From: a virus
IMG/VR virus record: IMGVR_UViG_3300024496_000013
Span: 1-64,000 of that record
DNA length: 64,000 bases
Direction: 5' to 3' (one strand)
This document shows positions 50,999 through 60,433 of this stretch, in pieces. The notes under the pieces were generated by a model. The model was given only the letters and a program-made list of their open reading frames with translations, was not told the origin of the DNA and searched no databases. The position numbers and the translations under genes are program-made. Each line of letters opens with the position of its first letter. Within the stretch, counting starts at the first letter, position 1.

Positions 50999-53509
50999 AT
51001 GGCCATACAAAAAGTACAAATCCTGGGTGGTGAACTAGACGGTGTCGTTATTGAAAACGCTGCCAGCGAAGCTACCTTACAGGAAATTATCAAATCGGTC
51101 AATTCTATCAACAAATCCATGGGCGGCAGTTCTGGTGGCGGTGGAGGCGGTGGTGCTGCTAACAGAGCAGACAATACTGATAAAGCCAAATCTGAATGGG
51201 GTAAAAAACTAGCTAAAGGCATAGGTGCTTTAGCAGGAACTACTACTAATCTCGCTGGCATGATAGCCAGCGGCAGCGACAAGATGAGTGAATATTCAGC
51301 GGCGCTGAATAATGGACTGATCAAGAATTTGCCTTTCGTTGGAGAAACACTTGGTGCTCTAGGAGATGTGTTTGTCCAAGGTGTTAAAGTACTAGAAGGT
51401 TGGAACGATAATCTTAAAAAATCATCGTCATATGGTGCTAATTTTAACAACAGCATCATGGAAATGAGATCAGTAGCAGCCGGTCTTTACCTAGACATGG
51501 ACGGACTTAGTCAATTAATAGCTAAACGCAGCAAAGATTTTGCTATGCTAGGACGAGGAGTCACTGAAGGTGCGAGAGAAGTTTCAGATTTTTCTCGAGA
51601 AGTTTATAAAGGTTCAGGCGGTGTTGGTGAAAGGATGCTTAACTTGGGCAGAACTGTTGACCAACTAGCAGACAACATGACCTCTTGGTATACCATGGTC
51701 AACCGAGGTGTGAGAGACAATAGGATACAAGGACCAGCAGCAGCCCAAGCCTTTGAAAGTTACATGAAAAACATCATGTTGATTTCTAGGATGACTGGAG
51801 AAAGCGTAGAGGATCTACAGGCAAAAGCTGAAAAAGAAAGTCAAAACGCAGCTTTCCAATTAAAATTAAACAGCTTGGCTCCTGAAGCTAGAAACCGTAT
51901 CATGCAACAGATGACCTATTTCCAAAGCATGTATGGCGAAACTGGAGCTGAACTGTTTAGAGCACTGTATCTAGGAGTAGCACCACAGACTGATGCTGCT
52001 CAATTGTTAATGACACTAAATCCTCAACTGGTAGCAGAAGCAAGACGAGGACAAGCTCTAGCTAAATCAGGACTAGATGAAGAAGAATACGGCAAGCGTA
52101 TGAGAAGAAGCAGAGCCGAAAGTCTATTCCAATCTGCTAGACTAGGTAAAGCCAATGACGCACTTTATTCTATGATAGCCAGTGGTGCGCCTGGCATGAA
52201 AGAAATAGGGCAGTCCACGGAAGCATTAAACAGGACTACTCTAAAAATTGCGAACATGAAATCTGTAGATGAGATAGAAGGATTCTTGTTACAGCTTGAA
52301 AATCAAAATAAAGAAGGTGATCCATTAACTAGGATATTAAATGCGTTTGGACTCAGCGCACACGACTTCCAGACAAAAGTGATAGATGTGCTATTGCCGA
52401 TATTAGAAGGTATAGGTAGCGAATTGATCAAAGCTGGTGTAGCTGACAAGATGAAAGAAATGGGCACGACACTAGGCCGATGGGTAGGTGAGTATCTACC
52501 CGATGCTGTAGGATTTTTTGAAGAACTTACAGATGCTAATGGGTGGAAAAGATGGAATGTCAAGATCGAATCATGGTTTAGCACTATAACTGCTTATCTA
52601 AGATATGCTATAAGGAAAGCCTTTGAAAGTCCTGAAGCAGATAATCAACTAAAACAAGAATTAGAAGAAGTACTCAAACAGAAAGAACGTGATCTAGCAG
52701 CTATTCCTAAACCAGCAACACCGATAGCTGACGCAGCAAGACGTGGTTATGCTGCGGCATTAGAAACACAAAGAAGAGAAGCACGTGAAGCAGCCGCTGG
52801 CGGCGGTGCTCCTATTCCCGGAGGACCTGGACCTGCTCCACAAGGTTATACTTATGGTCCTCAGGAAAACATGACCGACGGCAGCAACGGTCGACTACCA
52901 GACAGCGCATTAGCTAGCATAGGACAAGGACGTCATAGATTACAACCAAGCGCGGCTAGAGCTTTTATAGCCATGGCTGATGCTGCTCGTCGAGAAGGTA
53001 TCAATCTAAATGTAACTGATTCATATAGAACATTCGCAGAACAAGTAGACGTTAAAAATAGAAAACCCACACTGGCTGCTCGACCAGGATTTTCTAAACA
53101 TGGTTGGGGATTAGCAACAGATATCAATGTACGTGATCCTAAAGTTTTTGATTGGCTAAAAAGGAATGCTACTAGATTTGGATGGGAAGGGCCTTTACAA
53201 CAACCATACGAACCATGGCATTGGCAATTTAAAGGAATGAGTACTGGTACCTTAGGTACTATGGGAAAATTGTTTGGAGAGTTTGGAGCAGGAACTCCTG
53301 TCGAACTACACGGACGAGAAGCTGTTATCACACCTAGCCAGATGGAAGATATAATCTCAACAGGCGGCAAGGTTAATGTAGGAGAAATGATCAATGATCT
53401 AAATTCTAAGATGAACACTCTTATCAGCATCTATAAAGAAAAAATAGACATTAATAAATCTCACCTAGAAACTTTAAGACATCAATCAGGTAATATGATC
53501 TATGCCTAA
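50999..53509 (+). CDS. Tape-measure-like tail protein with C-terminal M15 peptidase domain
   Basis: The ATG at 50999 was chosen over an upstream in-frame TTG (50987); TAGGA precedes it. The 836-residue product has a hydrophobic, helical N-terminal half with a Gly run and a long coiled-coil-like middle. A VanY-type M15 metallopeptidase domain covers about residues 636-748. Its zinc ligands are H701 (SKHGWGLATD), D708 and H741, and the catalytic E738 lies in EPWHW. A tape-measure-type end follows (FGEFGAGTPVELHGREAVIT). M15 enzymes cut peptide cross-links in peptidoglycan, here probably to let the tail tube pass the wall. It is paralogous to the next gene at both ends. Confidence 0.8.
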   Translation: MAIQKVQILGGELDGVVIENAASEATLQEIIKSVNSINKSMGGSSGGGGGGGAANRADNTDKAKSEWGKKLAKGIGALAGTTTNLAGMIASGSDKMSEYSAALNNGLIKNLPFVGETLGALGDVFVQGVKVLEGWNDNLKKSSSYGANFNNSIMEMRSVAAGLYLDMDGLSQLIAKRSKDFAMLGRGVTEGAREVSDFSREVYKGSGGVGERMLNLGRTVDQLADNMTSWYTMVNRGVRDNRIQGPAAAQAFESYMKNIMLISRMTGESVEDLQAKAEKESQNAAFQLKLNSLAPEARNRIMQQMTYFQSMYGETGAELFRALYLGVAPQTDAAQLLMTLNPQLVAEARRGQALAKSGLDEEEYGKRMRRSRAESLFQSARLGKANDALYSMIASGAPGMKEIGQSTEALNRTTLKIANMKSVDEIEGFLLQLENQNKEGDPLTRILNAFGLSAHDFQTKVIDVLLPILEGIGSELIKAGVADKMKEMGTTLGRWVGEYLPDAVGFFEELTDANGWKRWNVKIESWFSTITAYLRYAIRKAFESPEADNQLKQELEEVLKQKERDLAAIPKPATPIADAARRGYAAALETQRREAREAAAGGGAPIPGGPGPAPQGYTYGPQENMTDGSNGRLPDSALASIGQGRHRLQPSAARAFIAMADAARREGINLNVTDSYRTFAEQVDVKNRKPTLAARPGFSKHGWGLATDINVRDPKVFDWLKRNATRFGWEGPLQQPYEPWHWQFKGMSTGTLGTMGKLFGEFGAGTPVELHGREAVITPSQMEDIISTGGKVNVGEMINDLNSKMNTLISIYKEKIDINKSHLETLRHQSGNMIYA

Positions 53510-56183
53510 TAGCAATGTAGAAATAATCATATCAGGAACCAGAGGCGTTATAGACAACGCAGTTTCTGAAGCCAGCTTACAAGAACTTCTTAAAGCTATA
53601 CAGAAACTTGACAAAAATTCAGGTGGAGAAACTAACAGAGGAAGCACTGCCGGTGCTGCCGCAGCTTACGAAAAAAGCTCAAGCGAAATAGCGGATTCTA
53701 TATCAAAATTAGACAGCAAAGCTGCTAATGCTATCAAAAAAAGCGTAGACATGTTCAAAGGTGCTATGGACAGAAACACTAATACTTTTAGTGATTTTGC
53801 CAGAGTAATGAACGATACTTTTATCAAGAAAGTTCCGTTAGTTGGCGGGCTAGTTGGAGGTTTCCTTGATATATTTGTGATGACCACAGCGGTAGTAGAA
53901 GGTTGGAACTCGACTCTTAAAAAGACTTCTGCTGTTGGTGCTAACTTTGGTAATAGTGCGTTGGCTCTACGTCATGCTGCTGCTAATGCCAGGATGGATT
54001 TAGATGAATTTGCTAATCTGGTAGTTTCTAATGCTCAAGGGTTATCTCTATTATCTGGAGATGTTAGATCAGGCGCTGAACGCCTATCTATGAGTTTTGA
54101 AAATCTATATAATGGAACTAGTGGTGCTAGAGAAAGACTGTTACAGCTGGGAATAAATCAAGAAGAATCTGGAGATATGTTTGCTAAATGGTTGATAATG
54201 ACCAATCAGGGCAATCAAGAAAATACACAGAGGACAGCTAATCTTAACAAAGCGTTTGTTGGTTATATAGAAAACCTAGATGCGCTAGCATCTATGTCAG
54301 GAGTTGACAGAAAATCTCTAGCTCAAAAAGTAGCAGCAGTTGAACAAGATGTGATCTATCAAAGATCATTGGCAAAATTAGATCCACAAGAACAAGGCAA
54401 GATGAGAACTAGACTGACTAGGATGATAGCTCTGTTTGGAGACCAAGGTGCCGACTTACACAAAGCACAGGCGGCAAACACTACACCAGTCACGCAAGGT
54501 GCTTTCCAAATATTGGGATTAGCACAGGGTATGAGACAGGTTCTAGAAGAAGATCTAAGACAGGCTAGAGATCATAATGTAACCGAAGAAGAATACAACA
54601 AAGGTGAATCTGAAAGAACTTTTAAATTGTATCGAGTAGGATTACAGCATTTTAAAAACAACAGGTCGTTCTTTATGGCCACACTGGCCACAGCTGAAGG
54701 TCAACGACAATTAGGCCCTGGCATGACTAAAATGTTACAAGATCTTCTTAGTTTTGGTGATATCAGCAAGATGACTGATGCTGAACTTAGGAAAGCTATA
54801 GAAGACAGTAGAAATAAAAAAAACAAATACGAAGGTATAACAAAAATCCTAGATACATTTAGTTTAGCATTCAAAGATGCTAGGAAAAACTTTTTTGACA
54901 CATTGATACCTGTATTAAAAGGTATGGGAGAAGCATTAAAACCTCTACCTGCTTTATTAAAACAAGCAGGTGAAGATCTTTCTAAATGGATCAAAGATGT
55001 TGCTATGCCCGCTATGACTGCTGTATATGATAATATGTTTAGCGAAGAAGGCAGGAACAAGATATTTGTACATCTCGAAGGCTGGGCAAGATTGATGTAT
55101 GTAGAAATAAAAAGGCTTATATCTGATTTTCTTGTAGCCCAAGGAGCTCCAGACAGTGTCGTAAGTTTATTTTTAGGAAAATATGACGATAATTTACGAA
55201 GAGCTCAAATGAAAAATGCGTTAGGAAGAGCAGCAGCCGGAGGCGGCATGACTTCTTCTGGAGGAGCTACAACAATACAAAGAGATGCTGGTTCTGTGAT
55301 AGCACCAGACGCATCAACTGAATCAGAAACTATGACAATAGCTAACACTATTGGTGTTAATACTCAACAATTTGTCGCTCCGTCTGCTGGTGGCAAGATG
55401 ACCGGTACATATCTTACACAAGATCAAACTAGAGAACTGGTGGTGCCCGGCGCTTCTGAGTTTGGATCTGCTACGGTTCCATTAGAAAATTCCACAAGAA
55501 GATGGGAATTCGCTAAAGGTCATGAACCATTTGGTGCTCCATTTAATGGTTTGATCACTGTAGCTGACATCGAAAAACAAATTGTAGAATTATGGGATGA
55601 AAAAGCTAATTCCGGAGAAGGTATAACTCTAAGGATTTCGGGATTTGATAAAGAAAAAAGTAAAGCTATTTTTGATGCTATACGAGGAAAACCAGTAACT
55701 GCTGGACAGACTATAGGTATAGGACCAAACAACCTGTTAACAGGGTCTTGGTTTAGTTATCTAACACCTAATACTGTACAAGTACAAGGATTTAGAGGAA
55801 AACCAGAAAATGAAAGGACGTTTGATCCTAGAATATTTTTTCCAGGTGAAGGACCAAAAGCAAATAATCCAGCAGCATCGACTCGAGCAGCTCCGGGAGC
55901 ACCGCCCGCTTCTCGTGCGTATGGATCTCTAGGTGCTACAGGCAAGCTGTTTGAAGAATTTGGAGCAGGTACAAAAGCGATTCTACATGGCAGAGAAGCT
56001 GTAGTTACACCTCAACAGCTGGAAGGAATAGTTAATAGCAAAGATCAAATCGAGATGGTACAATTCATTTCTAGTTTAAATACTAATATGGCCAATCTTC
56101 TAGAAATAGCCAGACAAGAACTATATATAGATCAAAACAAAGCACATGTTCAAAAAGGAGTTAAAATGCCTTACATGGCATAA
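53502..56183 (+). CDS. Second tape-measure-like tail protein with possible dead M23 domain
   Basis: The 893-residue protein overlaps the preceding gene by 8 bases and shares its ends: VSEASLQELLKAIQK at the start and FEEFGAGTKAILHGREAVVT near the C-terminus. The middle is helical. At about residues 655-760 a beta segment (GHEPFGAPFNGLITV, then GKPVTAGQTIGIG and LTGSWFSYL) follows the order of M23/LytM peptidases. It lacks the HxH and HxxxD zinc ligands, so it would be catalytically inactive. The M23 reading is tentative. The two genes may make a paired tape measure or two tail-lumen proteins. Confidence 0.7.
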   Translation: MPNSNVEIIISGTRGVIDNAVSEASLQELLKAIQKLDKNSGGETNRGSTAGAAAAYEKSSSEIADSISKLDSKAANAIKKSVDMFKGAMDRNTNTFSDFARVMNDTFIKKVPLVGGLVGGFLDIFVMTTAVVEGWNSTLKKTSAVGANFGNSALALRHAAANARMDLDEFANLVVSNAQGLSLLSGDVRSGAERLSMSFENLYNGTSGARERLLQLGINQEESGDMFAKWLIMTNQGNQENTQRTANLNKAFVGYIENLDALASMSGVDRKSLAQKVAAVEQDVIYQRSLAKLDPQEQGKMRTRLTRMIALFGDQGADLHKAQAANTTPVTQGAFQILGLAQGMRQVLEEDLRQARDHNVTEEEYNKGESERTFKLYRVGLQHFKNNRSFFMATLATAEGQRQLGPGMTKMLQDLLSFGDISKMTDAELRKAIEDSRNKKNKYEGITKILDTFSLAFKDARKNFFDTLIPVLKGMGEALKPLPALLKQAGEDLSKWIKDVAMPAMTAVYDNMFSEEGRNKIFVHLEGWARLMYVEIKRLISDFLVAQGAPDSVVSLFLGKYDDNLRRAQMKNALGRAAAGGGMTSSGGATTIQRDAGSVIAPDASTESETMTIANTIGVNTQQFVAPSAGGKMTGTYLTQDQTRELVVPGASEFGSATVPLENSTRRWEFAKGHEPFGAPFNGLITVADIEKQIVELWDEKANSGEGITLRISGFDKEKSKAIFDAIRGKPVTAGQTIGIGPNNLLTGSWFSYLTPNTVQVQGFRGKPENERTFDPRIFFPGEGPKANNPAASTRAAPGAPPASRAYGSLGATGKLFEEFGAGTKAILHGREAVVTPQQLEGIVNSKDQIEMVQFISSLNTNMANLLEIARQELYIDQNKAHVQKGVKMPYMA

Positions 56184-56195
56184 TTGGAGAATACA

Positions 56196-57929
56196 GTGAG
56201 CTGGAAAAAATATTTTACACCCGTTACAGTTGGAGCGCAAACAGGGACATTCAGCCCACTGGGCAATGGTTCTCGTCCGGGTCCAGCCAAAGTAAATTAT
56301 AGTTCTTACCTGCCCGACGTCTACGCAGGTACACCTAATCGTACAGAACGTTATATGCAATATGACACTATGGACATGGATTCAGAAGTCAACGCAGCGT
56401 TAGATATTCTAGCAGAGTTTTGTACGCAGGACAACAGAGACAACTATACAGGATTCCAATTCCAGTTTAAAGGCACACCTACAGCCACTGAAGTCAAGAT
56501 ATTAAAAGACAGTTTACAAAAATGGCACAAACAGAATCAGTTCGATACTAGACTGTTTAGGATCATTAGAAATATATTCAAATACGGTGATGCGTTCTTT
56601 GTACGTGATCCAGAAACTAAAAAATGGTTTTATGTAGATCCAGGTAAAGTTACCAAGATCATCGTCAACGAAAGCGAAGGCAAAAAACCAGAACAGTATG
56701 TTGTTAGAGATTTTAATCTCAACTTTAAGCATCTCGTAGCTACAAACATAAGCCCTAACACTAGCAACACACCCGCAGGCACAGCCAACTATATCAGCGG
56801 TGGCGCACTAGGAAGAGGCATGGTAGGAGCAGCACCTACACAGACTGGCAGCAGATTCAGCGTAAATCAAAACGAAATCGCTATAGATGCTGAACATGTT
56901 ATACACATCAGCTTATCAGAAGGACTAGATAACAACTATCCATTTGGCAACAGCCTGTTAGAATCTGTATTCAAAGTCTACAAGCAAAAAGAATTGCTTG
57001 AAGATGCTATCGTTATCTATCGTATACAACGTGCTCCGGAACGTCGTGTGTTTTATGTAGACGTTGGTAACATGCCCGCACACATGGCCATGAGCTTTGT
57101 TGAGCGTGTGAAAAATGAAATCAATCAACGTCGTATACCTAGCCAAGCAGGCGGCGGACAGAACATCATAGATGCTAGCTATAATCCGTTGAGCATCTCT
57201 GAAGACTACTTCTTTCCCCAGACCGCAGAAGGTCGAGGATCAAAAGTAGATGTTCTACCAGGTGGTACTAATCTAGGCGAAATCGACGATCTACGCTACT
57301 TTACTAATAAACTATTCCGTGCTTTGCGCATACCTAGCAGCTACTTGCCAACCATGCCTGACGACAGTCAAGCACAGCATGTGGATGGCAAAGTAGGCAC
57401 AGCCTACATTCAAGAACTGCGTTTTAACAAATATTGCGAACGTCTACAGAGCCTGATGATCGGAGAGTTTGATCTAGAATACAAGAGATGGTTGATAGAT
57501 CAAGGCATCAATATTGACAATTCTCTGTTTGAACTTAAATTTAATCCTCCACAAAACTTCGCAGCTTATCGTCAGAGCGAACTGGACAACGCTAGAGTAC
57601 AGACGTTTGCTGCTTTACAAGAAGTGCCTTACCTCAGCAAGCGTTTCTCTATGAAACGTTTCTTAGGATTGAGCCAAGAAGAGATCGTAGAAAACGAACG
57701 TATGTGGAAAGAAGAAAATGGTTCTACTGTAGCAGCAGCTCTAAACGCAGCAGCAGAATTGCGTGGAGTAGGAGTTACACCGGACGGTATTTCAGGCGAT
57801 CTAGGCGATCAAACAGCAGAAGCACCAGAAGATATGGCAGCGGCTGCTGAACCAGGAACCTCAGAAGCACCAGAAACAGCAGCAGCTACAGCAGCACCGC
57901 CAGCACCACCGACTCAGCAGACTATCTAA
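56196..57929 (+). CDS. 20: Portal vertex protein gp20
   Basis: The start is GTG at 56196, preceded by GGAG 6 bases upstream; an in-frame TTG at 56184 is the alternative. The 577-residue product has the T4 portal hallmarks: DMDSEVNAALDILAEFC near 60, LFRIIRNIFKYGDAFFVRD near 125-145 and the conserved EDYFFPQTAEGRGSKVDVLP near 335. The C-terminal 60 residues are Ala/Pro/Glu-rich. Twelve copies form the DNA entry ring that nucleates prohead assembly. It starts the head operon, followed by core and capsid genes in T4 order. Confidence 0.95.
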   Translation: MSWKKYFTPVTVGAQTGTFSPLGNGSRPGPAKVNYSSYLPDVYAGTPNRTERYMQYDTMDMDSEVNAALDILAEFCTQDNRDNYTGFQFQFKGTPTATEVKILKDSLQKWHKQNQFDTRLFRIIRNIFKYGDAFFVRDPETKKWFYVDPGKVTKIIVNESEGKKPEQYVVRDFNLNFKHLVATNISPNTSNTPAGTANYISGGALGRGMVGAAPTQTGSRFSVNQNEIAIDAEHVIHISLSEGLDNNYPFGNSLLESVFKVYKQKELLEDAIVIYRIQRAPERRVFYVDVGNMPAHMAMSFVERVKNEINQRRIPSQAGGGQNIIDASYNPLSISEDYFFPQTAEGRGSKVDVLPGGTNLGEIDDLRYFTNKLFRALRIPSSYLPTMPDDSQAQHVDGKVGTAYIQELRFNKYCERLQSLMIGEFDLEYKRWLIDQGINIDNSLFELKFNPPQNFAAYRQSELDNARVQTFAALQEVPYLSKRFSMKRFLGLSQEEIVENERMWKEENGSTVAAALNAAAELRGVGVTPDGISGDLGDQTAEAPEDMAAAAEPGTSEAPETAAATAAPPAPPTQQTI

Positions 57930-57935
57930 TAAATA
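57928..57935 (+). promoter_or_regulatory. T4-type late promoter (AATAAATA) abutting a start codon
   Basis: AATAAATA overlaps the portal stop codon and ends 4 bases before the ATG at 57940. No ribosome-binding site separates them, so the transcript may be leaderless or mainly serve downstream genes. Confidence 0.5.
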
Positions 57936-57939
57936 CAAG

Positions 57940-58188
57940 ATGAAACTTTACGAATTCTTCTATTTCAACGACCAACAAAACGAGTACGTAGACGACAAAC
58001 GCTACGAAAATCGTGCTGATACCAGTGTCTTAAGAAAAGACGACACACGTAAGATTTCATTGACTCTTCGACAAATCAATCAGCTTCGCAAGCAAAGCGA
58101 AGCCCATCAGTTCGAACAGGCTGCTGAGCTAGAATTTATACAGCAGATGTATGGACAGAAACCTGAAGCAGAACAGCCCGCAGCCTAA
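57940..58188 (+). CDS. Small prohead-region protein (unidentified)
   Basis: The 82-residue, charged, helical protein starts MKLYEFFYFNDQQNEYVDD and ends in a Glu/Gln/Ala-rich tail. It lies between the portal and the core protein, where T4 has gp67 and gp68. I do not recognise a family. It has no Shine-Dalgarno: the ATG follows a late promoter element by 4 bases. It overlaps the next gene by 38 bases. Confidence 0.55.
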   Translation: MKLYEFFYFNDQQNEYVDDKRYENRADTSVLRKDDTRKISLTLRQINQLRKQSEAHQFEQAAELEFIQQMYGQKPEAEQPAA

Positions 58189-58780
58189 TAACACAGCATT
58201 TGTACTCGGTAACGGACGCAGTAGACTGCGTGTAAATCTTGCTGAGATGAAAAAATGGGGCAAGATCTACGGCTGTAACGCACTATATCGAGAATTTGAT
58301 CCAGACTTTCTAGTGGCAGTAGATGTCAAAATGATCAAAGAAATAGTAGCCGCGGGCTATCAATACAAGCGTCCTGTATGGACTAATCCTAATAAAGAAG
58401 TGTTAAATGAGCAGGGTATAAACTTTTTTAACCCTCATAAAGGTTGGAGCTCAGGTCCTACAGCACTTTGGTTAGCTGCTAGCCACGGCATAACCAACAT
58501 CTATATTCTGGGTTTTGACTATCAAGGAATAGATCAAAAATTCAATAATGTATACGCAGACACTCCAAATTACAAGTGTAGCAGCGAACCTGCTACCTAT
58601 TTTGGCAACTGGAGCAATCAAACTGAACGTGTGATCAAGGAAAATCAAAAAGTAATATTTACAAGGGTAGCAGAAAAAGATGCTTTCTGCCCTAAGAATC
58701 TGTCTGATATAACAGGCAATCTCCGACATATCAATTTTGAACAGTTCGAAGAGGATTTTCCTGGTTGCGTATTTAAATAA
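58151..58780 (+). CDS. Rossmann-like MptE/DUF115-type protein, function unclear
   Basis: The 209-residue protein has TAFVLGNGRSRL near the N-terminus (a nucleotide-binding-like loop), then IYGCNALYREFDPDFLVAVD. A central WSSGPTALWLAASHGITNIY and YILGFDYQG follow. This order recalls the DUF115/MptE-like fold related to glycan or pterin pyrophosphokinases. It is unusual inside a head operon. The start (ATG 58151) overlaps the previous gene by 38 bases, and no later ATG precedes the conserved part. A role in virion modification is only a guess. Confidence 0.55.
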   Translation: MDRNLKQNSPQPNNTAFVLGNGRSRLRVNLAEMKKWGKIYGCNALYREFDPDFLVAVDVKMIKEIVAAGYQYKRPVWTNPNKEVLNEQGINFFNPHKGWSSGPTALWLAASHGITNIYILGFDYQGIDQKFNNVYADTPNYKCSSEPATYFGNWSNQTERVIKENQKVIFTRVAEKDAFCPKNLSDITGNLRHINFEQFEEDFPGCVFK

Positions 58781-58829
58781 TCAAAATTGATCAAAAAAGC
58801 ATCATTTAATACCCAAATATTATCTTAGC

Positions 58830-58837
58830 ATTAAATA
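58830..58837 (+). promoter_or_regulatory. Possible degenerate late promoter (ATTAAATA)
   Basis: ATTAAATA lies 36 bases upstream of the gp67-like gene in a 93-base gap and matches the late consensus at six of eight positions. No other element is evident in the gap except a strong AGGAGG ribosome-binding site near 58861. Confidence 0.3.
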
Positions 58838-58873
58838 TATTCGACAGCCCCACAATATTCAGGAGGAATTAAC

Positions 58874-59770
58874 ATGGCAGACAAGAATAAAATCGCAGAA
58901 ATGCTAGAGCATATCGTAAACAACGATACCGCTAAAGCAGAAGAAATCTTCCACAACTACGTAGTGGAAAAATCCCGTGAAATTTACGAAAATCTAATCG
59001 AAAGCGAATTAGAAGAAGAAGATCTAGGCGAAGAAGACGACGAAGAAAATGATGACATGGATGAGTCATTTGAAGACGTCGAAATGGGCGAAGCTGATGA
59101 TGAAACTGACGACATGATCGACGATATGGAAGGCGATGATGAAGGCGGTGAAGAAGGCGAAGAAAACCCATTCGGTGACGAAGAAGGCGAAGAAGGCCAT
59201 GACGAAGATGCTGAAGCAACCAAGGGCGATATCAAAGACCTAGCTTCTGCTATCGACGAACTACAAGCAGCTTTTGACCAATTCCTACAAGGCGAACAGC
59301 ATGAAGAAGAAACAGGCGAACCAGGTGACCACGCAGGACACATGGACGCTGCTGCTGACGCACTAGATGGTTCAGAAGAATTTGAAACAGTCGAAGACCT
59401 AGACACAGTACGTGAATACGTAGAAAAAGTTGGTAACGATTGGGACAAAAACAATCAGAAAGGCGAAGGCAAGGCCGTAGGCGCACAGTCTGGTTCAGTA
59501 ACAGGTGCTACAAATACCAAGAGCACAGTAGCTGGCAAGAATGACATGGGCGGAACAACTGCTAACATCGCAAAAGGCGGCGAAGGCGGTGGTTCAGAAA
59601 CAGGTCTAAGCAAGAACAAGCCACAAGACATGAACACAGGTAACATCAATGTTCCTGGTGGAAAAGCAGGCAGTGCTTTTTCTAAGAAAGAACCAGGACA
59701 TGGCGCAGAAAAGAAAGGTTCAGGCGAATCAGCTGATAACACAGCAAGTCTTTTCCGCGGTAAGAAGTAA
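58874..59770 (+). CDS. 67: Prohead core protein, gp67-like
   Basis: The 298-residue protein has a short helical start (EMLEHIVNNDTAKAEEIFHN) like T4 gp67, then a very acidic Asp/Glu block at residues about 45-120. A less acidic helix (about 120-150) and a Gly/Ser/Lys-rich C-terminal third follow. T4 gp67 has 80 residues, so this is a much longer form. LIES near residue 41 fits the gp21 cleavage rule (L/I-x-E). Translation starts after a perfect AGGAGG ribosome-binding site. It probably forms part of the scaffolding core that is later cut and expelled. Confidence 0.75.
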   Translation: MADKNKIAEMLEHIVNNDTAKAEEIFHNYVVEKSREIYENLIESELEEEDLGEEDDEENDDMDESFEDVEMGEADDETDDMIDDMEGDDEGGEEGEENPFGDEEGEEGHDEDAEATKGDIKDLASAIDELQAAFDQFLQGEQHEEETGEPGDHAGHMDAAADALDGSEEFETVEDLDTVREYVEKVGNDWDKNNQKGEGKAVGAQSGSVTGATNTKSTVAGKNDMGGTTANIAKGGEGGGSETGLSKNKPQDMNTGNINVPGGKAGSAFSKKEPGHGAEKKGSGESADNTASLFRGKK

Positions 59771-59784
59771 TCGGAGCCCTTTAG

Positions 59785-60417
59785 GTGAAAAACTACCTTA
59801 GAGAAAATCTGAGTTTCGACCAAGCGCAATTGGTTCTTGAAAGTTCCGAGGAAGGGGATAGAAAGACCCTGCATCTCCACGGTATCTGTATCCAAGGTGA
59901 TATCAGAAACCAGAATCAGCGTGTTTATCCCTCTACTGAAATTGCTCGGGCTGTCAAAACTATCAACGAACAGATTGCGGGTGGATATTCAGTTCTAGGG
60001 GAAGTGGATCATCCTGCTGATCTACGCATAAATTTGGACCGTGTTAGTCACATGATCACTAAGATGTGGATGGACGGCCCAAATGGTTACGGTAAGATAA
60101 AAATACTTCCAACTCCTATGGGACAATTAATTCAAACCATGTTGGAGAACGGAGTGAAACTAGGCGTATCAAGCAGGGGTTCCGGTAACGTTTCAGAAGA
60201 TGGCAGCGGTAAGGTTTCTGATTTTGAAATCATTACCGTTGACATTGTCGCACAACCAAGCGCCCCGGGAGCGTATCCCACACCAGTTTACGAAGCATTA
60301 ATGAACACAACAGGCGGTTATAAGGCATTGAATATAGCAAGGGAAGTCCAAGGCGATCCTAAGGCACAGAAATACGTAGCAGAGAGCTTGATGAGAATCA
60401 TCAAGACCCTCAAATAA
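59785..60417 (+). CDS. 21: Prohead maturation protease gp21
   Basis: The 210-residue serine protease cleaves scaffold, core and capsid proteins during head maturation. Catalytic landmarks are H76 in EVDHP, S129 or S130 in GVSSRG and an Asp in TVDIV (D153). The start is GTG at 59785. The fold relates to herpesvirus assemblins. The expected targets here are gp67-like, gp22, gp23 and the internal-protein candidate, all with (L/I)xE sites. It lies 14 bases after the core gene. Confidence 0.92.
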   Translation: MKNYLRENLSFDQAQLVLESSEEGDRKTLHLHGICIQGDIRNQNQRVYPSTEIARAVKTINEQIAGGYSVLGEVDHPADLRINLDRVSHMITKMWMDGPNGYGKIKILPTPMGQLIQTMLENGVKLGVSSRGSGNVSEDGSGKVSDFEIITVDIVAQPSAPGAYPTPVYEALMNTTGGYKALNIAREVQGDPKAQKYVAESLMRIIKTLK

Positions 60418-60433
60418 TTTGTAGGAGAATCAC

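Noticed and set aside
50956-51459. 167-residue minus-strand frame in front of the tape-measure gene
   Set aside because: It overlaps two late promoters and the tape-measure N-terminus, with no promoter or ribosome-binding site of its own.
58984-59454. 156-residue Ser-rich frame on the minus strand
   Set aside because: It is the complement of the acidic Asp/Glu block of the gp67-like gene; the Ser and Leu runs follow from GAA/GAC codons.
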